A stretch of 64,000 nt of DNA from Cryobacterium sp. N22 (GTDB taxonomy: Bacteria; Actinomycetota; Actinomycetes; Actinomycetales; Microbacteriaceae), in contig NZ_PJJP01000039.1 of NCBI RefSeq assembly GCF_002929555.1, positions 310,001-374,000 of the forward strand, read 5' to 3'. Below the pieces are notes generated by a model. That model worked only from the letters and a program-made list of their open reading frames with translations. It did not search any database and was not told where the DNA came from. Shown piece by piece: positions 34,808 to 43,672 of this stretch (positions within the stretch are counted from its first letter, which is position 1; each line of letters opens with the position of its first letter). The position numbers and the translations under genes were made by a program.

Positions 34808-35302
34808 CTAGGCGGACTGTGTTTCCGATTCCCCCTGCCCCGCGTCAGGTTCGTCCTGCCCGGTACCGGGTTCGGCCTGCGCGGTCACGGCCTCACCCGC
34901 AGCACCGCCCGCCGGGTCACCCTCCCGCTGCTCGGCGGCCGCCGGCGCGATGCTGCGCGCCAGGGCAGTCGTCCCCCAGGTCAGGTCGTGGCCCACGGCG
35001 TCGGCCTCCACCTCAACGGATGTGCCGGCACGGTCCTCGTTCTCCCAATCCCGGATGCGCAGGCGCCCTGTCACGAGCACCGGCTCGCCCTTGTGCACCG
35101 ACCGCTCCACATTGTGGGCAAGCTGCCGGAACGTGGAGACCGTGTACCAATTGGTGTCGGCGTCCACCCAGGCGTTCTTCACCCTGTCGAAACGGCGTTG
35201 CCGGCAGGCCAACCGGAATGAGGTGATGGCCAGGCCGGAACTGGTGACGAGATGGCGCGGGGTGGTGGCAACGATTCCGGTCAGGGCGATGGTGTCGGTC
35301 AC
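34808..35302 (-). CDS. ssb: Single-stranded DNA-binding protein
   Basis: 164 aa, GTG start with AGGAG. An OB-fold of about 110 residues: IALTGIVATTPRHLVTSSGL, TSFRLACRQRR, WYTVSTFRQLAHNV, GEPVLVTGRLRIRDWE. The remaining tail is Gly/Gln/Glu rich and lacks the DDDIPF-type acidic tip. Most actinobacteria carry the main ssb with rpsF/rpsR, so this lone copy may be a second paralogue (natural competence or repair type); that is inference. Divergent from the aldo/keto reductase gene, with 198 bases between. Confidence 0.88.
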   Translation of the reverse strand: MTDTIALTGIVATTPRHLVTSSGLAITSFRLACRQRRFDRVKNAWVDADTNWYTVSTFRQLAHNVERSVHKGEPVLVTGRLRIRDWENEDRAGTSVEVEADAVGHDLTWGTTALARSIAPAAAEQREGDPAGGAAGEAVTAQAEPGTGQDEPDAGQGESETQSA

Positions 35303-35500
35303 GGGAGTCTCCTGGGCGGCACGAGGCGGTGGCGATGTCGAACGCGACCCGGGAGCAGTCCTCGTGCCGGGTTCGTGTTCCCGGGCCGCGCTGCACTCAC
35401 CCTCCGCGTCCCGGCGCCGACTCCGGGGCCGGCCGCCCAGAGTGTGGACAACCCGATCCCCAGCGGCCTTGGGGAGGAAGCGCGGATCTAGAGTGAGGTC

Positions 35501-36508
35501 ATGACCTTCACTGCCGCAGAGAACCGATATTCCGAGATGCCGTACCGCCGAACCGGGCGCAGCGGCCTGAAGCTGCCCGCGCTGTCGCTGGGGTTGTGGC
35601 ACAACTTCGGCCACGAGCGCTCCATCGACACCCAGCGGGGCATCCTGCGCCGGGCCTTCGACCTGGGCGTGACGCACTTCGACCTGGCCAACAACTACGG
35701 TCCGCCTCCCGGTTCCGCCGAAACCAACTTCGGCCGCATCTTCGCGGAGGACTTCCGCCCGTACCGCGACGAGATGATCATCTCCAGCAAGGCCGGCTAC
35801 GACATGTGGGCGGGCCCCTACGGCGACTTCGGCTCGCGCAAGTACCTCTTGTCGTCGCTGGACGCCAGCCTCGGCCGGCTGGGACTGGACTACGTCGACA
35901 TCTTCTACTCCCACCGCCCCGACCCGGAAACCCCCATCGAGGAGACCATGGGCGCCCTGGCCACTGCCGTGCAATCGGGCAAGGCGCTGTACGCCGGCAT
36001 CTCGAACTACAGCCCGGAGCAGACCGTGGCGGCCTACGCCGCCCTGGCCGAGCACAAGATCCCCCTGCTGATCCACCAGCCGCGCTACTCGATGTTCGAC
36101 CGGCACATCGAAGAGGGCCTATTCCCGGTGCTCGACGACCTCGGCATGGGCAGCATCGTCTTCTCCCCCCTCGCCCAGGGCCTGCTCACCGACCGCTACC
36201 TCGATGGAGCGGTGCCGTCGGGCTCCCGGGTGGCCACGAGCCGGTTCCTGAACGAGAGCTCGCTCAACCCCACCTACCTCGAGCGCGCCAGGGCCCTGAA
36301 CGCCATTGCGGCCGACCGCGGCCAGACCCTGGCCCAGCTCGCCGTCACCTGGATCCTGCGTCAGCCGCAGGTCACCAGCGTGCTCGTCGGCGCCAGCAGC
36401 ATCGGCCAGCTTGAGCAGACCGTTGCCGCGCTCGAGGCGCCGGCACTGGACGCCGATGAGATCGCTGCCATCGAGCCGCACGCGGTGCACGGCACCGGCA
36501 TGAACTAA
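35501..36508 (+). CDS. Aldo/keto reductase (YghZ/Gpr-like)
   Basis: 335 aa. RRTGRSGLKLPALSLGLWHNF start, THFDLANNYGPPPGSAE (catalytic Asp and Tyr), ISSKAGYDMW (Lys) and DIFYSHRPDPETP (His). GISNYSPEQT and QPRYSMFDRHIE match the L-glyceraldehyde-3-phosphate reductase group. NADPH-dependent reduction of an aldehyde in the cytoplasm. ATG 35501 follows GAGG. Monocistronic. Confidence 0.92.
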   Translation: MTFTAAENRYSEMPYRRTGRSGLKLPALSLGLWHNFGHERSIDTQRGILRRAFDLGVTHFDLANNYGPPPGSAETNFGRIFAEDFRPYRDEMIISSKAGYDMWAGPYGDFGSRKYLLSSLDASLGRLGLDYVDIFYSHRPDPETPIEETMGALATAVQSGKALYAGISNYSPEQTVAAYAALAEHKIPLLIHQPRYSMFDRHIEEGLFPVLDDLGMGSIVFSPLAQGLLTDRYLDGAVPSGSRVATSRFLNESSLNPTYLERARALNAIAADRGQTLAQLAVTWILRQPQVTSVLVGASSIGQLEQTVAALEAPALDADEIAAIEPHAVHGTGMN

Positions 36509-36589
36509 CCGCCGGTCCTCGCGGGGCGGATGTCGGTGGCCGGTTCTACGGTAAGGCCAACGGCATCCGCCCTCGCATTGGAGCACACC

Positions 36590-36913
36590 ATGACCACTGT
36601 CACCATGGCTGTACAACCCAGGACCGCCGCGCCCAGGACCCCGCAATCCAGGCCCGCCCTTTCCGCGACGGCACGGCCGACGACCATCGCCCACGCCGTC
36701 AGCCCGGCCCGGTCCAACGGTCCCAGCCTGGTCGCCGTGCGCGACGGACTGTGGCGCGTCGTCGATCGTTCCGGCGCGGTCCTGGGCCACATCGAGCGTG
36801 AGACGCACGCCGACGGCGAACGGTATCTCGCCCGGCGCCTGGTGATGCCCACCCGGCGCATCGACCTCGGCGCCTTTTGGCGCATCGATGACGCGGCCGA
36901 CTGCTTCCGCTGA
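36590..36913 (+). CDS. Small hypothetical protein
   Basis: 107 aa from ATG 36590 (GGAG seven bases upstream). The first ~45 residues are Thr/Ala/Pro rich; then comes a compact domain: LVAVRDGLWRVVDRSGAVLG, HIERETHADGERY, RRIDLGAFWRIDDAADCFR. The last half looks like a small all-beta domain as in actinobacterial proteins of unknown role near membrane genes. 21 bases before the EI24 gene, probably the same transcript. Confidence 0.65.
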   Translation: MTTVTMAVQPRTAAPRTPQSRPALSATARPTTIAHAVSPARSNGPSLVAVRDGLWRVVDRSGAVLGHIERETHADGERYLARRLVMPTRRIDLGAFWRIDDAADCFR

Positions 36914-36934
36914 TTCCGCCGCTACGCTGACACG

Positions 36935-37744
36935 ATGCTGCCGCAACCCAAACCCGTACCCGCTGTTCCGGCCCGTCGCGGGCTGGTTCCCGACCTCCTG
37001 GCCGGGGTGGGCTACCTCGGTCGGGGTTTCGGCATGTGGATCACCTCGCCACGGTTGATGCTGCTCGGCGCGGTCCCCGCCCTCGTCGTGGGCCTCGTGT
37101 ACCTCGTCGGCATCGTTTTCCTGATCGTCAACCTCAACACCATCGTGGTGTGGGCGACCCCCTTCGCCTCGGGCTGGGCCGAACCGCTGATCCTGAGCAC
37201 CCGGGTGGCAGCGGCCCTCGTCTTCGTGATCGTGGCCGCCCTCTTCGCGGTGTACACCTTCACCGCCGTCACCCTCGTGGTCGGCGACCCGTTCTACGAG
37301 CGCATCTGGCGCGAGGTCGAGACCAGGCTGGGCGGCGCACCGGCCGAGCTCAAGCAGAGCCTCCTCCGGGCCGTCGGCCGGAGCATCCTCGATGGCCTCC
37401 GCTTGCTCATTCCCGCCATCGGAGTGGGCATCCTGCTCCTGGCCTCAGGGTTCATCCCCCTCGTCGGCCCGATTGCGGTGGCGGTGTTCGGCGCTCTCTT
37501 CGGCGGCTGGCTGCTGGTGGTCGAACTCACCGGCTTCGCCTTCGACGCCCGCGGTTTCAGCCTGCGCGAACGGCGTCGCGCACTGCGGTCCCGCCGCGCC
37601 GTCGCGATCGGATTCGGAGCGGCGTCCTATCTGCTCTTCCTGGTGCCGTTCCTGGCGGTCGTCGCGATGCCGTCGGCCGTTGCCGGCGCGGCGATGCTCA
37701 GCCGGGACACCATCGACAGGCTTACCGCACCACCCGCACTCTGA
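36935..37744 (+). CDS. EI24 domain-containing membrane protein (CysZ-like)
   Basis: 269 aa. Transmembrane segments at about 35-62, 80-110, 150-180 and 215-245. GYLGRGFGMWITSPRLML and GDPFYERIWREVE are typical of the EI24/CysZ family, and ELTGFAFDARGFSLRERRRA is the conserved cytoplasmic loop. E. coli CysZ is a sulfate channel; no cys genes are nearby, so that role is not assigned here. Confidence 0.85.
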   Translation: MLPQPKPVPAVPARRGLVPDLLAGVGYLGRGFGMWITSPRLMLLGAVPALVVGLVYLVGIVFLIVNLNTIVVWATPFASGWAEPLILSTRVAAALVFVIVAALFAVYTFTAVTLVVGDPFYERIWREVETRLGGAPAELKQSLLRAVGRSILDGLRLLIPAIGVGILLLASGFIPLVGPIAVAVFGALFGGWLLVVELTGFAFDARGFSLRERRRALRSRRAVAIGFGAASYLLFLVPFLAVVAMPSAVAGAAMLSRDTIDRLTAPPAL

Positions 37745-37838
37745 GGGCCCACCCGGCCGGGACCGTTTGTGACGGCATATCCGGCCACGCCGTCAGGGCT
37801 ACCGCTGATCGGACCGCCCGCGAGGTAACCTTCCGCAC

Positions 37839-38579
37839 ATGCAGTGGTGGAATGATTTCGTAACCTGGCTCACAGCGACCAGGAACCAGCCCATGATTTT
37901 CAGCGCAATCGTGCTGATCGTCGCCATAATCGTGGCCAGCCTTCTGGCGGCCTGGATTGCACGTGGTGCCATCGCGCGCCTGCTCGCCCAGCATGACCGC
38001 GAGCTGCGCGCCGCGGCCATCGGATCGATCGTGGATGCCGCGACCGAGGCATCCGTATGGAACTCGCTGACGCCGCAGGAGCAAGTGATGAACGACCGTG
38101 CCGTGGGCATGGCCGACATCCAGATCCGACTGCTGCCGATCAAGGGATCGAGTATCGCTGCGGACTGGGCGGCTCACCAGCTGGCCGAGCTCAAGCGCAC
38201 CTCGGCGACCTTCGGCTACCAGCTCGAGCCGGCGCTCGTGGAGTTCCGCGACCGCCTCGTCGACTGGCAGAACAAGCCGTCCCGCGCCCGCAAGATCTTC
38301 CAGGGTGATCTCGAGCGTTGGAAGGCCCAGAACTCCTCCACCGAGAAGAACCTCCTGGCCGAGCAGGATGCCTGGGTGGCGCAGCAGCACCACGACCAGT
38401 TCACGGCTCCCACGTCACCGGCGAAGGCACCGGTCGGGCAGCCGCTCGGCTACGTTCCCGCCGCGGCCGGCCCCGGCGCCGGATCGCCGTCGGCCGCGTC
38501 GCCATCAACGGAGACCCAGCGCCTTCTCGATGACGTGCAGGCCCTCGAAGTGCGTCCAGCGCCGCTGCCGCGTCCCTAA
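37839..38579 (+). CDS. Hypothetical protein with N-terminal membrane anchor
   Basis: 246 aa. One hydrophobic segment (residues about 22-42, FSAIVLIVAIIVASLLAAWI) followed by a long charged helical region (to about 165: RDRLVDWQNKPSRARKIF and SSTEKNLLAEQDAWV). A disordered Pro/Ala/Ser tail closes it. No family recognised. Cytoplasmic side probably faces the long helical part. Downstream of the EI24 gene by 94 bases and ends at a strong terminator. Confidence 0.7.
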   Translation: MQWWNDFVTWLTATRNQPMIFSAIVLIVAIIVASLLAAWIARGAIARLLAQHDRELRAAAIGSIVDAATEASVWNSLTPQEQVMNDRAVGMADIQIRLLPIKGSSIAADWAAHQLAELKRTSATFGYQLEPALVEFRDRLVDWQNKPSRARKIFQGDLERWKAQNSSTEKNLLAEQDAWVAQQHHDQFTAPTSPAKAPVGQPLGYVPAAAGPGAGSPSAASPSTETQRLLDDVQALEVRPAPLPRP

Positions 38580-38594
38580 GTCTGGTACGCACCC

Positions 38595-38631
38595 AAAAAC
38601 CCCGGTCCGCTCGCGCGGACCGGGGTTTTTT
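38595..38631. terminator. Bidirectional Rho-independent terminator
   Basis: AAAAACCCCGGTCCGC, loop TCGC, GCGGACCGGGGTTTTTT: a perfect G/C stem with A- and T-tracts on both sides, between the convergent hypothetical gene and nadE. Confidence 0.93.
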
Positions 38632-38642
38632 GTGGATCGGGG

Positions 38643-39464
38643 CTACTTCCACCAGTCGTCGAACAGGGAGGCCGGCACCCGGCGCTTGTGCTCGGTGCTG
38701 AGGTAGCGCCGCACAATGGCCTCGGCCACGTGGTCGTCGACGGGCTTGCCCTCGAGGAAGTCGTCGATGTGCTCGTACTGCATCCCCAGGTTCGCCTCGT
38801 CGGTCTGACCGGGGTTGTCGTCGAGCAGGTCTGCGGTCGGCGCCTTCAGGTAGAGCTGCTCCGGGGCACCGAGCTCCATCAGCAGCTGACGGCCTTGGCG
38901 CTTGGTCAGACCGGTCAGCGGCAGCAGGTCGGCGCCGCCGTCACCGAACTTGGTGAAGAACCCGGTCACGGCCTCTGCCGCATGGTCGGTGCCGACCACG
39001 AGCAGGCCGTGGGCACCGGCGAGAGCGTACTGCGCGATCATCCTGGCGCGTGCCTTGACGTTGCCCTTGTCGAAGTCCGGCATCGGGGCCCCGGTGCTGA
39101 CGGCGAATTCGTCCTCGAAGCCATCGACCGCACGCTGGATGTTGAATGTGACGTTCGATTCCGGCGCAATGAACTCCAGGGCAAGCTGCGCGTCGTCCTC
39201 GTCGCGCTGCACCGCGTACGGCAGGCGAACCGGCAGGAACCGAAGGGTGTGCCCCTCGACGGTGAGCTCCTCGATCGCCAACTGGCACAGGCGCCCGGCC
39301 AGGGACGAGTCCTGTCCCCCGCTGATCCCGAGGATCAGGCCCTTCGCCCCGCTGGCGAGCAGGTAGTCCTTGAGGAAGTCGATGCGGCGCCGAATCTCGG
39401 CGGCAGGGTCGATGTCCGGGGTCACGTGCAGTTCCTTGATGATTCGCACCTGTTGTTCTCGCAT
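38643..39464 (-). CDS. nadE: NH3-dependent NAD+ synthetase
   Basis: 273 aa. Last step of NAD biosynthesis: deamido-NAD + ATP + NH3. [15 protein letters not shown] is the ATP pyrophosphatase loop; [29 protein letters not shown] and [18 protein letters not shown] (acceptor NaAD site) fit. It lacks the glutaminase domain. Begins at ATG 39464 ([12 protein letters not shown]). Preceded by tRNA-Arg on the same strand, with a terminator in between. Confidence 0.95.
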   Translation of the reverse strand: MREQQVRIIKELHVTPDIDPAAEIRRRIDFLKDYLLASGAKGLILGISGGQDSSLAGRLCQLAIEELTVEGHTLRFLPVRLPYAVQRDEDDAQLALEFIAPESNVTFNIQRAVDGFEDEFAVSTGAPMPDFDKGNVKARARMIAQYALAGAHGLLVVGTDHAAEAVTGFFTKFGDGGADLLPLTGLTKRQGRQLLMELGAPEQLYLKAPTADLLDDNPGQTDEANLGMQYEHIDDFLEGKPVDDHVAEAIVRRYLSTEHKRRVPASLFDDWWK

Positions 39465-39537
39465 CTGACGAATCTATCAAGTCGCGGTGGAAGGATGCCT
39501 GCAGGACGCCTGCACATCCGCCCGGTCACCCGCTCGC

Positions 39538-39576
39538 CCAAAAAACAACCCCGCCGGCGTGACCGGCGGGGTTGTG
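39538..39576 (-). terminator. Terminator after tRNA-Arg
   Basis: On the minus strand ACAACCCCGCCGG pairs with CCGGCGGGGTTGT and is followed by TTTTT, directly 3' of tRNA-Arg. Confidence 0.9.
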
Positions 39577-39579
39577 CTG

Positions 39580-39652
39580 TGCCCCCGGCAGGATTCGAAC
39601 CTGCGACAAAGAGATTAGAAGGCTCCTGCTCTATCCCCTGAGCTACGGGGGC
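39580..39652 (-). tRNA. tRNA-Arg (anticodon UCU)
   Basis: Acceptor GCCCCCG pairs with CGGGGGC; D-arm GCTC...GAGC; anticodon loop CTTCTAA gives TCT; T-arm GCAGGTTCGAATCCTGC. CCA is not encoded. The anticodon stem has one mismatch (C31-U39), seen in some actinobacterial tRNA-Arg. Confidence 0.9.
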
Positions 39653-39706
39653 GCATAGCGATTCAACGATACCGCAGTCCGGACCGCTGCCCCGGCGGCG
39701 GAGCGC

Positions 39707-39967
39707 TTAGAGTGCTTTGGCGGTGGCGACGAGAACCTGGGCGAGGGTCGGCACACCCGTGGCGCGGAACACCTCGTCGCCGGCGGCGTTCTGCACGATG
39801 ATCGTGGGAGTGTTGCGGATTCCGGCCGCCTCGGCCTCGGCATTGTCGTGCGCCACGTCGAGCTCGCGCACCGTGGCGGCCGGCACCAGTCGTTCGACCT
39901 CGGCCAGGACGGCGCGGGTCTGCAGGCACGGCTCGCAGAAGGCCGAGGAGAAGAAAATGAGTTCCAT
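39707..39967 (-). CDS. Thioredoxin-like protein
   Basis: 86 aa. A single thioredoxin/glutaredoxin domain with active site CEPC (SSAFCEPCLQT) near residue 11, cis-Pro segment IRNTPTIIV at about 53, and a central NAEAEAAGI helix. The short length fits an actinobacterial mini-thioredoxin (a role reducing cysteines with an unknown reductase). Its start lies 8 bases from the stop of the small membrane protein gene upstream. Confidence 0.85.
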   Translation of the reverse strand: MELIFFSSAFCEPCLQTRAVLAEVERLVPAATVRELDVAHDNAEAEAAGIRNTPTIIVQNAAGDEVFRATGVPTLAQVLVATAKAL

Positions 39968-39975
39968 GACGGCTC

Positions 39976-40200
39976 CTAACCGTTGACCAGTGCGAGAACG
40001 GCCACAACCGCGGAGACGGCGGCCAGCAGCAGCGACACCCCGACCAGCACCGCGTGCACGATCAGGAACGAGGTCGGTTTGCCCGACGCATCCCGCGCCC
40101 GGTCGTCCTGACTGACCCTCTTGTAGAAGCGTGGCCAGACCACGACGTTCCAGACGGCGTTGAGCAGCAGCAGGATGGCGAGTGTTGTAAGCATCACCAT
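39976..40200 (-). CDS. Small membrane protein, SCO4848-like
   Basis: 74 aa. Two hydrophobic helices (about residues 4-22 and 45-72) joined by a basic loop (VVWPRFYKRVSQDDRARD). Resembles the SCO4848 family of two-helix membrane proteins; this is from memory. A longer start reaches 40263 but overlaps orn's start; ATG 40200 avoids this. Divergent from orn with 56 bases between. Confidence 0.75.
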   Translation of the reverse strand: MVMLTTLAILLLLNAVWNVVVWPRFYKRVSQDDRARDASGKPTSFLIVHAVLVGVSLLLAAVSAVVAVLALVNG

Positions 40201-40256
40201 CAGTCTACGAGCGGCGGGCAGGGAGCCGTGTCGGGGCCCACCGCTAGACTCGCCCC

Positions 40257-40877
40257 ATGACAAACAGCAGTGACCGGTTGGTATGGATCGATTGTGAAAT
40301 GACCGGGCTCGACATCAACAATGACGAATTGGTGGAGATTGCGGTGGTCGTCACCGACTTCGACCTCAACATTCTCGACCCCGGCCTCGACATCGTGATC
40401 AAGCCCGATGCTTCCGCCTTGGCGAACATGGGCGACTTCGTGCGCAACATGCACACCTCCTCCGGCCTGATCGAGGAGATCCCCAACGGTGTGAGCGTGG
40501 CCGAGGCCGAGTACCAGGTGCTCGAGTACGTGCTGCGTTTCGTTCCCGAAGACCAGCGCGCTCCCCTGGCCGGCAACTCGATCGGCACCGACCGGGCGTT
40601 CCTGGCCCGGTACATGCCGCGCCTGGACAAGCAGCTGCACTACCGCAACGTCGACGTGTCGTCGATCAAGGAACTCGCCCACCGCTGGTTCCCGCGGGCG
40701 TACTTCAACGCGCCGGCCAAGGACGGCGGCCACCGCGCCCTCGCCGACATCCTCGAGTCGATCCGGGAGCTCGCGTACTACCGTCAGAGCGTCTTCGTGG
40801 CCGACCCCGGACCCACGAGTGCGGAAGCAAAATCGCACGCAACGGCCGTTGTGAACATCTTCACCCAAAACGTGTAA
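40257..40877 (+). CDS. orn: Oligoribonuclease
   Basis: 206 aa. DEDDh 3'-5' exoribonuclease that clears 2-5-nt RNAs and pGpG. Motifs: [11 protein letters not shown] (Exo I), [16 protein letters not shown] (Exo II), [14 protein letters not shown] (Exo III). The [15 protein letters not shown] and [10 protein letters not shown] loops are Orn-specific. tRNA-His follows by 46 bases. Confidence 0.95.
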   Translation: MTNSSDRLVWIDCEMTGLDINNDELVEIAVVVTDFDLNILDPGLDIVIKPDASALANMGDFVRNMHTSSGLIEEIPNGVSVAEAEYQVLEYVLRFVPEDQRAPLAGNSIGTDRAFLARYMPRLDKQLHYRNVDVSSIKELAHRWFPRAYFNAPAKDGGHRALADILESIRELAYYRQSVFVADPGPTSAEAKSHATAVVNIFTQNV

Positions 40878-40922
40878 TAGAATTCTTGAGTTGCCTTCGC
40901 TTGAGAGAGCGAAGCGGCACTT

Positions 40923-40999
40923 GGTGGGTATAGCTCAGCTGGTAGAGCGCCTGGTTGTGGTCCAGGAGGTCGCGGGTTCAAGCCCCGTTACTCACCCCA
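40923..40999 (+). tRNA. tRNA-His (anticodon GUG)
   Basis: Begins with G(-1) at 40923 opposite the discriminator C; acceptor GTGGGTA pairs with TACTCAC (one G-U). Anticodon loop TTGTGGT (GTG). CCA is encoded at 40997-40999. Confidence 0.95.
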
Positions 41000-41005
41000 A
41001 GTAAA

Positions 41006-41039
41006 CAAAAGTCCCGGCCTGTTCAGGCCGGGACTTTTT
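41006..41039 (+). terminator. Rho-independent terminator after tRNA-His
   Basis: AAAAGTCCCGGCCTG, loop TTC, AGGCCGGGACTTTTT: long G/C stem and T-tract, between tRNA-His and the metallopeptidase gene. Confidence 0.93.
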
Positions 41040-41066
41040 GCGTGCACCACCTGTCATGCTGAGTGG

Positions 41067-41417
41067 ATGCTCATGCTCAGCCACGACGACTTCGAACGCC
41101 TCGTCATCGACGAGCTCGACCTGCTCCCCGACGACATGGTCGACGGCCTCGAGAACGTGATCTTCGTGGTCGAGGACCGTCCAGAGGACGGCACCCTGGA
41201 CACCCTGGGCCTCTACGACGGCGTCGCCCTCACCGAACGCGGCCAGTACGGCTTTGGTGAGATGCCCGACCGCATCATCCTCTTTCGTGAGCCGCTGCTG
41301 GCCATCGTCGCCGACCTCGACGAGCTCCGCGACGAGGTTCACGTGACCCTCGTGCACGAAATCGCCCATTTCTACGGGATTGACGACGACAGGCTGCACG
41401 AGCTCGGCTGGGCCTGA
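41067..41417 (+). CDS. Small metallopeptidase family protein (zincin-like)
   Basis: 116 aa. VTLVHEIAHFYGIDDDRLHELGW gives HExxH plus a third zinc ligand (His) further on. MLSHDDFERLVIDELDLLPD and GLENVIFVVEDRPE are typical of this small actinobacterial family (zincin-like, related to Rv-type proteins). No signal peptide. Function unknown; proteolysis is inferred from the motif alone. Confidence 0.85.
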   Translation: MLMLSHDDFERLVIDELDLLPDDMVDGLENVIFVVEDRPEDGTLDTLGLYDGVALTERGQYGFGEMPDRIILFREPLLAIVADLDELRDEVHVTLVHEIAHFYGIDDDRLHELGWA

Positions 41418-41451
41418 GCCCGAGCCTGAGCGCCGTCGGCTACCCTGAACC

Positions 41452-42759
41452 ATGAGTAGATTTCGCCCTGGCCGTGTCATCGGTATTTCGGTGGGAACTC
41501 TCGTGATCTTGATGATCGGGGTGTACGGGCCCGCCACGTTGCTCGGCCCCCTTCCTGTCGCCGCGGTCACCCTCACCGCGCCGGATGCCGCCGTGCCGGC
41601 ATCCACCCCGGTGCTGCCTGCCGCCGGCACCAGCGGCCTCCTCGCCATTACCGCGGTGGACGACACCGCAGCGGACGACACCGCGACCGACGACACGGCC
41701 GCCGAGCCCGCCCCCGCGACGCTGGGCGTGGACACCATCTCCGTCGGCGGCGGCAGCGAACCGGTGCCGATGGCATCCGCCGCCAAAATCATCACGGCCC
41801 TCGTCGTGCTCGACGCCAAGCCCCTCGCGGCCGGCGAACCCGGTCCGGCCTACTCGTTGGTCACCGCCGACTACCAGGACTACCTCGACTACACGGCGGA
41901 GGACGCCCGCACCGTGATCGTGTTCCCCGGCGAGAGCTGGACCGAACGCGAGATGCTGCAGGCCATGATCCTCGGCTCCAGCAACAACCACGCCGACACC
42001 CTGGCCCGTTGGGCGTTCGGTTCCGTCGACGCCTACCTCACCGCCGCCAACGCCTGGCTGGCCGCCAACGGCATGCCGGACACCACGGTTGCCGACGCCA
42101 ATGGCCTCCTCGACGGCAGTGCCGGGACCGGCACCGACCTCGCCCGGGTTGCGGGACTGGCCGCCACGAACCCCGTGATCGCCGACATCATCGCCCAGCC
42201 GGCATCCGCCCTGGTCGGTCAGCGCGGCGTCAAGAACACCACCGACTACCTGCCCGAAGAGGGCATCACCGGCATCTCGCGCAGCTACACCGACTCCGGC
42301 GGGGTCTGCTTCCTGTTCACCGCCACCGTCGCCGCCGGGGACAAGGCCTTCACCTTCGCGGGTGCCTTCCTGGGCGAGCCGGACTACGACACCCTCAGCG
42401 CCGACCTGACGGCCCTGATGGCCTCCGCGCGGGCCGGGGTGACGGAGCTGCCGGTCCTGACGGAGGGTGACGCGTACGCGTCCCTCACCACGGCGTGGGG
42501 CGATTCGTCCGATGCCGTCGTCGCGACCCCCAAGACCCGATTCGGCTGGCAGGCCGCCGCCCCCACCGAGGCCGCGGTGACGCTCGACGACGTCACGACG
42601 GGGCGTGCGGGAAACAAGGTCGGCCGGGTCACGGTGGATGCGTTCGGTGAGAGCGTCTCGTCAACGCTGGAGCTGGAGAGCAGCCTGACCGACCCCGGCC
42701 CGGGCTGGCGCCTGCTGCACCCGATCCCCGTGATCAGCGCGCTCGTCGCCACCTGGTGA
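41452..42759 (+). CDS. S11-like D-Ala-D-Ala carboxypeptidase domain protein, KTG lost
   Basis: 435 aa. An N-terminal signal anchor (RVIGISVGTLVILMIGVYG) followed by an Asp/Ala/Thr linker with repeated DDTA units. The penicillin-binding fold shows SAAK (SxxK, active Ser) and SSNN (SxN). The position of KTG, normally before YTDEAG, reads SRS (GISRSYTDSGGVC). Without the Lys, beta-lactam and substrate binding would be impaired. It may be a structural or regulatory PBP-like protein, or a divergent enzyme. Exported and anchored to the membrane. Confidence 0.8.
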   Translation: MSRFRPGRVIGISVGTLVILMIGVYGPATLLGPLPVAAVTLTAPDAAVPASTPVLPAAGTSGLLAITAVDDTAADDTATDDTAAEPAPATLGVDTISVGGGSEPVPMASAAKIITALVVLDAKPLAAGEPGPAYSLVTADYQDYLDYTAEDARTVIVFPGESWTEREMLQAMILGSSNNHADTLARWAFGSVDAYLTAANAWLAANGMPDTTVADANGLLDGSAGTGTDLARVAGLAATNPVIADIIAQPASALVGQRGVKNTTDYLPEEGITGISRSYTDSGGVCFLFTATVAAGDKAFTFAGAFLGEPDYDTLSADLTALMASARAGVTELPVLTEGDAYASLTTAWGDSSDAVVATPKTRFGWQAAAPTEAAVTLDDVTTGRAGNKVGRVTVDAFGESVSSTLELESSLTDPGPGWRLLHPIPVISALVATW

Positions 42760-42784
42760 TTTACGGGCGGGCGTCAGCGCGGGT

Positions 42785-43045
42785 TCAGTCCGGCTCGTCG
42801 TTCGATTCGATCGGGTCGCTGTCCGAGGAGTCGAAGGCGTAGCGCACGTGCAGCTTGCCCTGCACCTCCCGGCTGTCGACCTCGTCGTACCAGAACAGCG
42901 ATTCCATGCTGTCAACGGCAGCGACCATGCTGATCCGGGCGTCATGCTTGCCGTGCAGGAGCACGCGGCTGTCGGTCTGGCCCTCGAGCGGGCCGTCCAC
43001 GAACTCCACGGTGTACTCGGTGTTCTCACTCTGCGGGGTAGTCAT
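42785..43045 (-). CDS. Small hypothetical protein
   Basis: 86 aa, acidic (SDSDPIESNDEPD tail). TVEFVDGPLEGQTDSRVLLH and RYAFDSSDSDP suggest a small beta-rich cytoplasmic domain; LEGQTDSRV and a YDEVDS stretch recur in actinobacterial proteins. No family named. Start at ATG 43045 after the kinase stop by 9 bases, so it probably ends the thiamine-transport transcript. Confidence 0.65.
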   Translation of the reverse strand: MTTPQSENTEYTVEFVDGPLEGQTDSRVLLHGKHDARISMVAAVDSMESLFWYDEVDSREVQGKLHVRYAFDSSDSDPIESNDEPD

Positions 43046-43054
43046 GACCCCAAC

Positions 43055-43672
43055 TTACTGCGGAGGCCCGGATTTCGGGTCAGGCGCCGCCGGAGCGTCC
43101 GCGCCCGGCGGCGTGCCCGTGAGGCGGACGCTGGCCCAGCGTTCGGGCTGGTCCCGGGTGCGGTACGCCTCCCAGTCCTGCTGCCACTGGTCCCAGTGCG
43201 CCTCGAATCCGCCGCCGTCACGGGCCAACGCCCGCTGCTTGCGGATGCCGTCGTCGGCATCCAGCCACACCCTCACGTCACTGAGGGAAGCGTGCGCCCG
43301 GGCCAGGGCGCCGCAGCCCTCGATCACAAGCGGCCGGTCCGGGTCGACGCCGTGCCATTCGGCCGGACCCGCCGCCGCCCAGTCGTACCGCTGCCAGGCC
43401 GCAGGGCGACCGGCGTGCCGGGCGCCCAGCACCAGCCGGCCGACCTGATCGATGGCGGCGTCCAGGCCGCCCCAGCCCGGGTAGACGTCGTCGAGGCGCA
43501 CCAGTGCCGGCCGCACCGGCCCCGGCCAGGCGGCCAGCACGGCGTCGGCGAGGGTGCTCTTGCCCGCGCCGCTGGGACCGTCGATGAGGATCACGGCCCG
43601 GTCGCCCACCGGATTCCGGCCCAACGCCCTGACGGCGTCGAGCACCGGAGCGACCAGGTCAGGCGAGCACAA
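43055..43672 (-). CDS. P-loop kinase (uridine kinase-like), unknown substrate
   Basis: 205 aa, TTG start overlapping the EcfT end by 14 bases. VILIDGPSGAGKSTLADAVL is a Walker A motif; LVRLDDVYPGWGGLDAA and VIEGCGALARAH follow the nucleoside/sugar kinase pattern (acidic lid, RVWLDADDGIRKQR). Similar small kinases are annotated as uridine kinase/AAA family, without proof of substrate. Its position in the TPP-controlled operon suggests a role near thiamine or precursor phosphorylation, which is inference. An alternative GTG start lies seven codons later. Confidence 0.75.
   Translation of the reverse strand: MCSPDLVAPVLDAVRALGRNPVGDRAVILIDGPSGAGKSTLADAVLAAWPGPVRPALVRLDDVYPGWGGLDAAIDQVGRLVLGARHAGRPAAWQRYDWAAAGPAEWHGVDPDRPLVIEGCGALARAHASLSDVRVWLDADDGIRKQRALARDGGGFEAHWDQWQQDWEAYRTRDQPERWASVRLTGTPPGADAPAAPDPKSGPPQ

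Noticed and set aside
35443..35451. DnaA box TGTGGACAA upstream of the aldo/keto reductase, next to ssb
   Set aside because: A single 9-mer is expected about once in this window by chance and there is no cluster or other origin feature.
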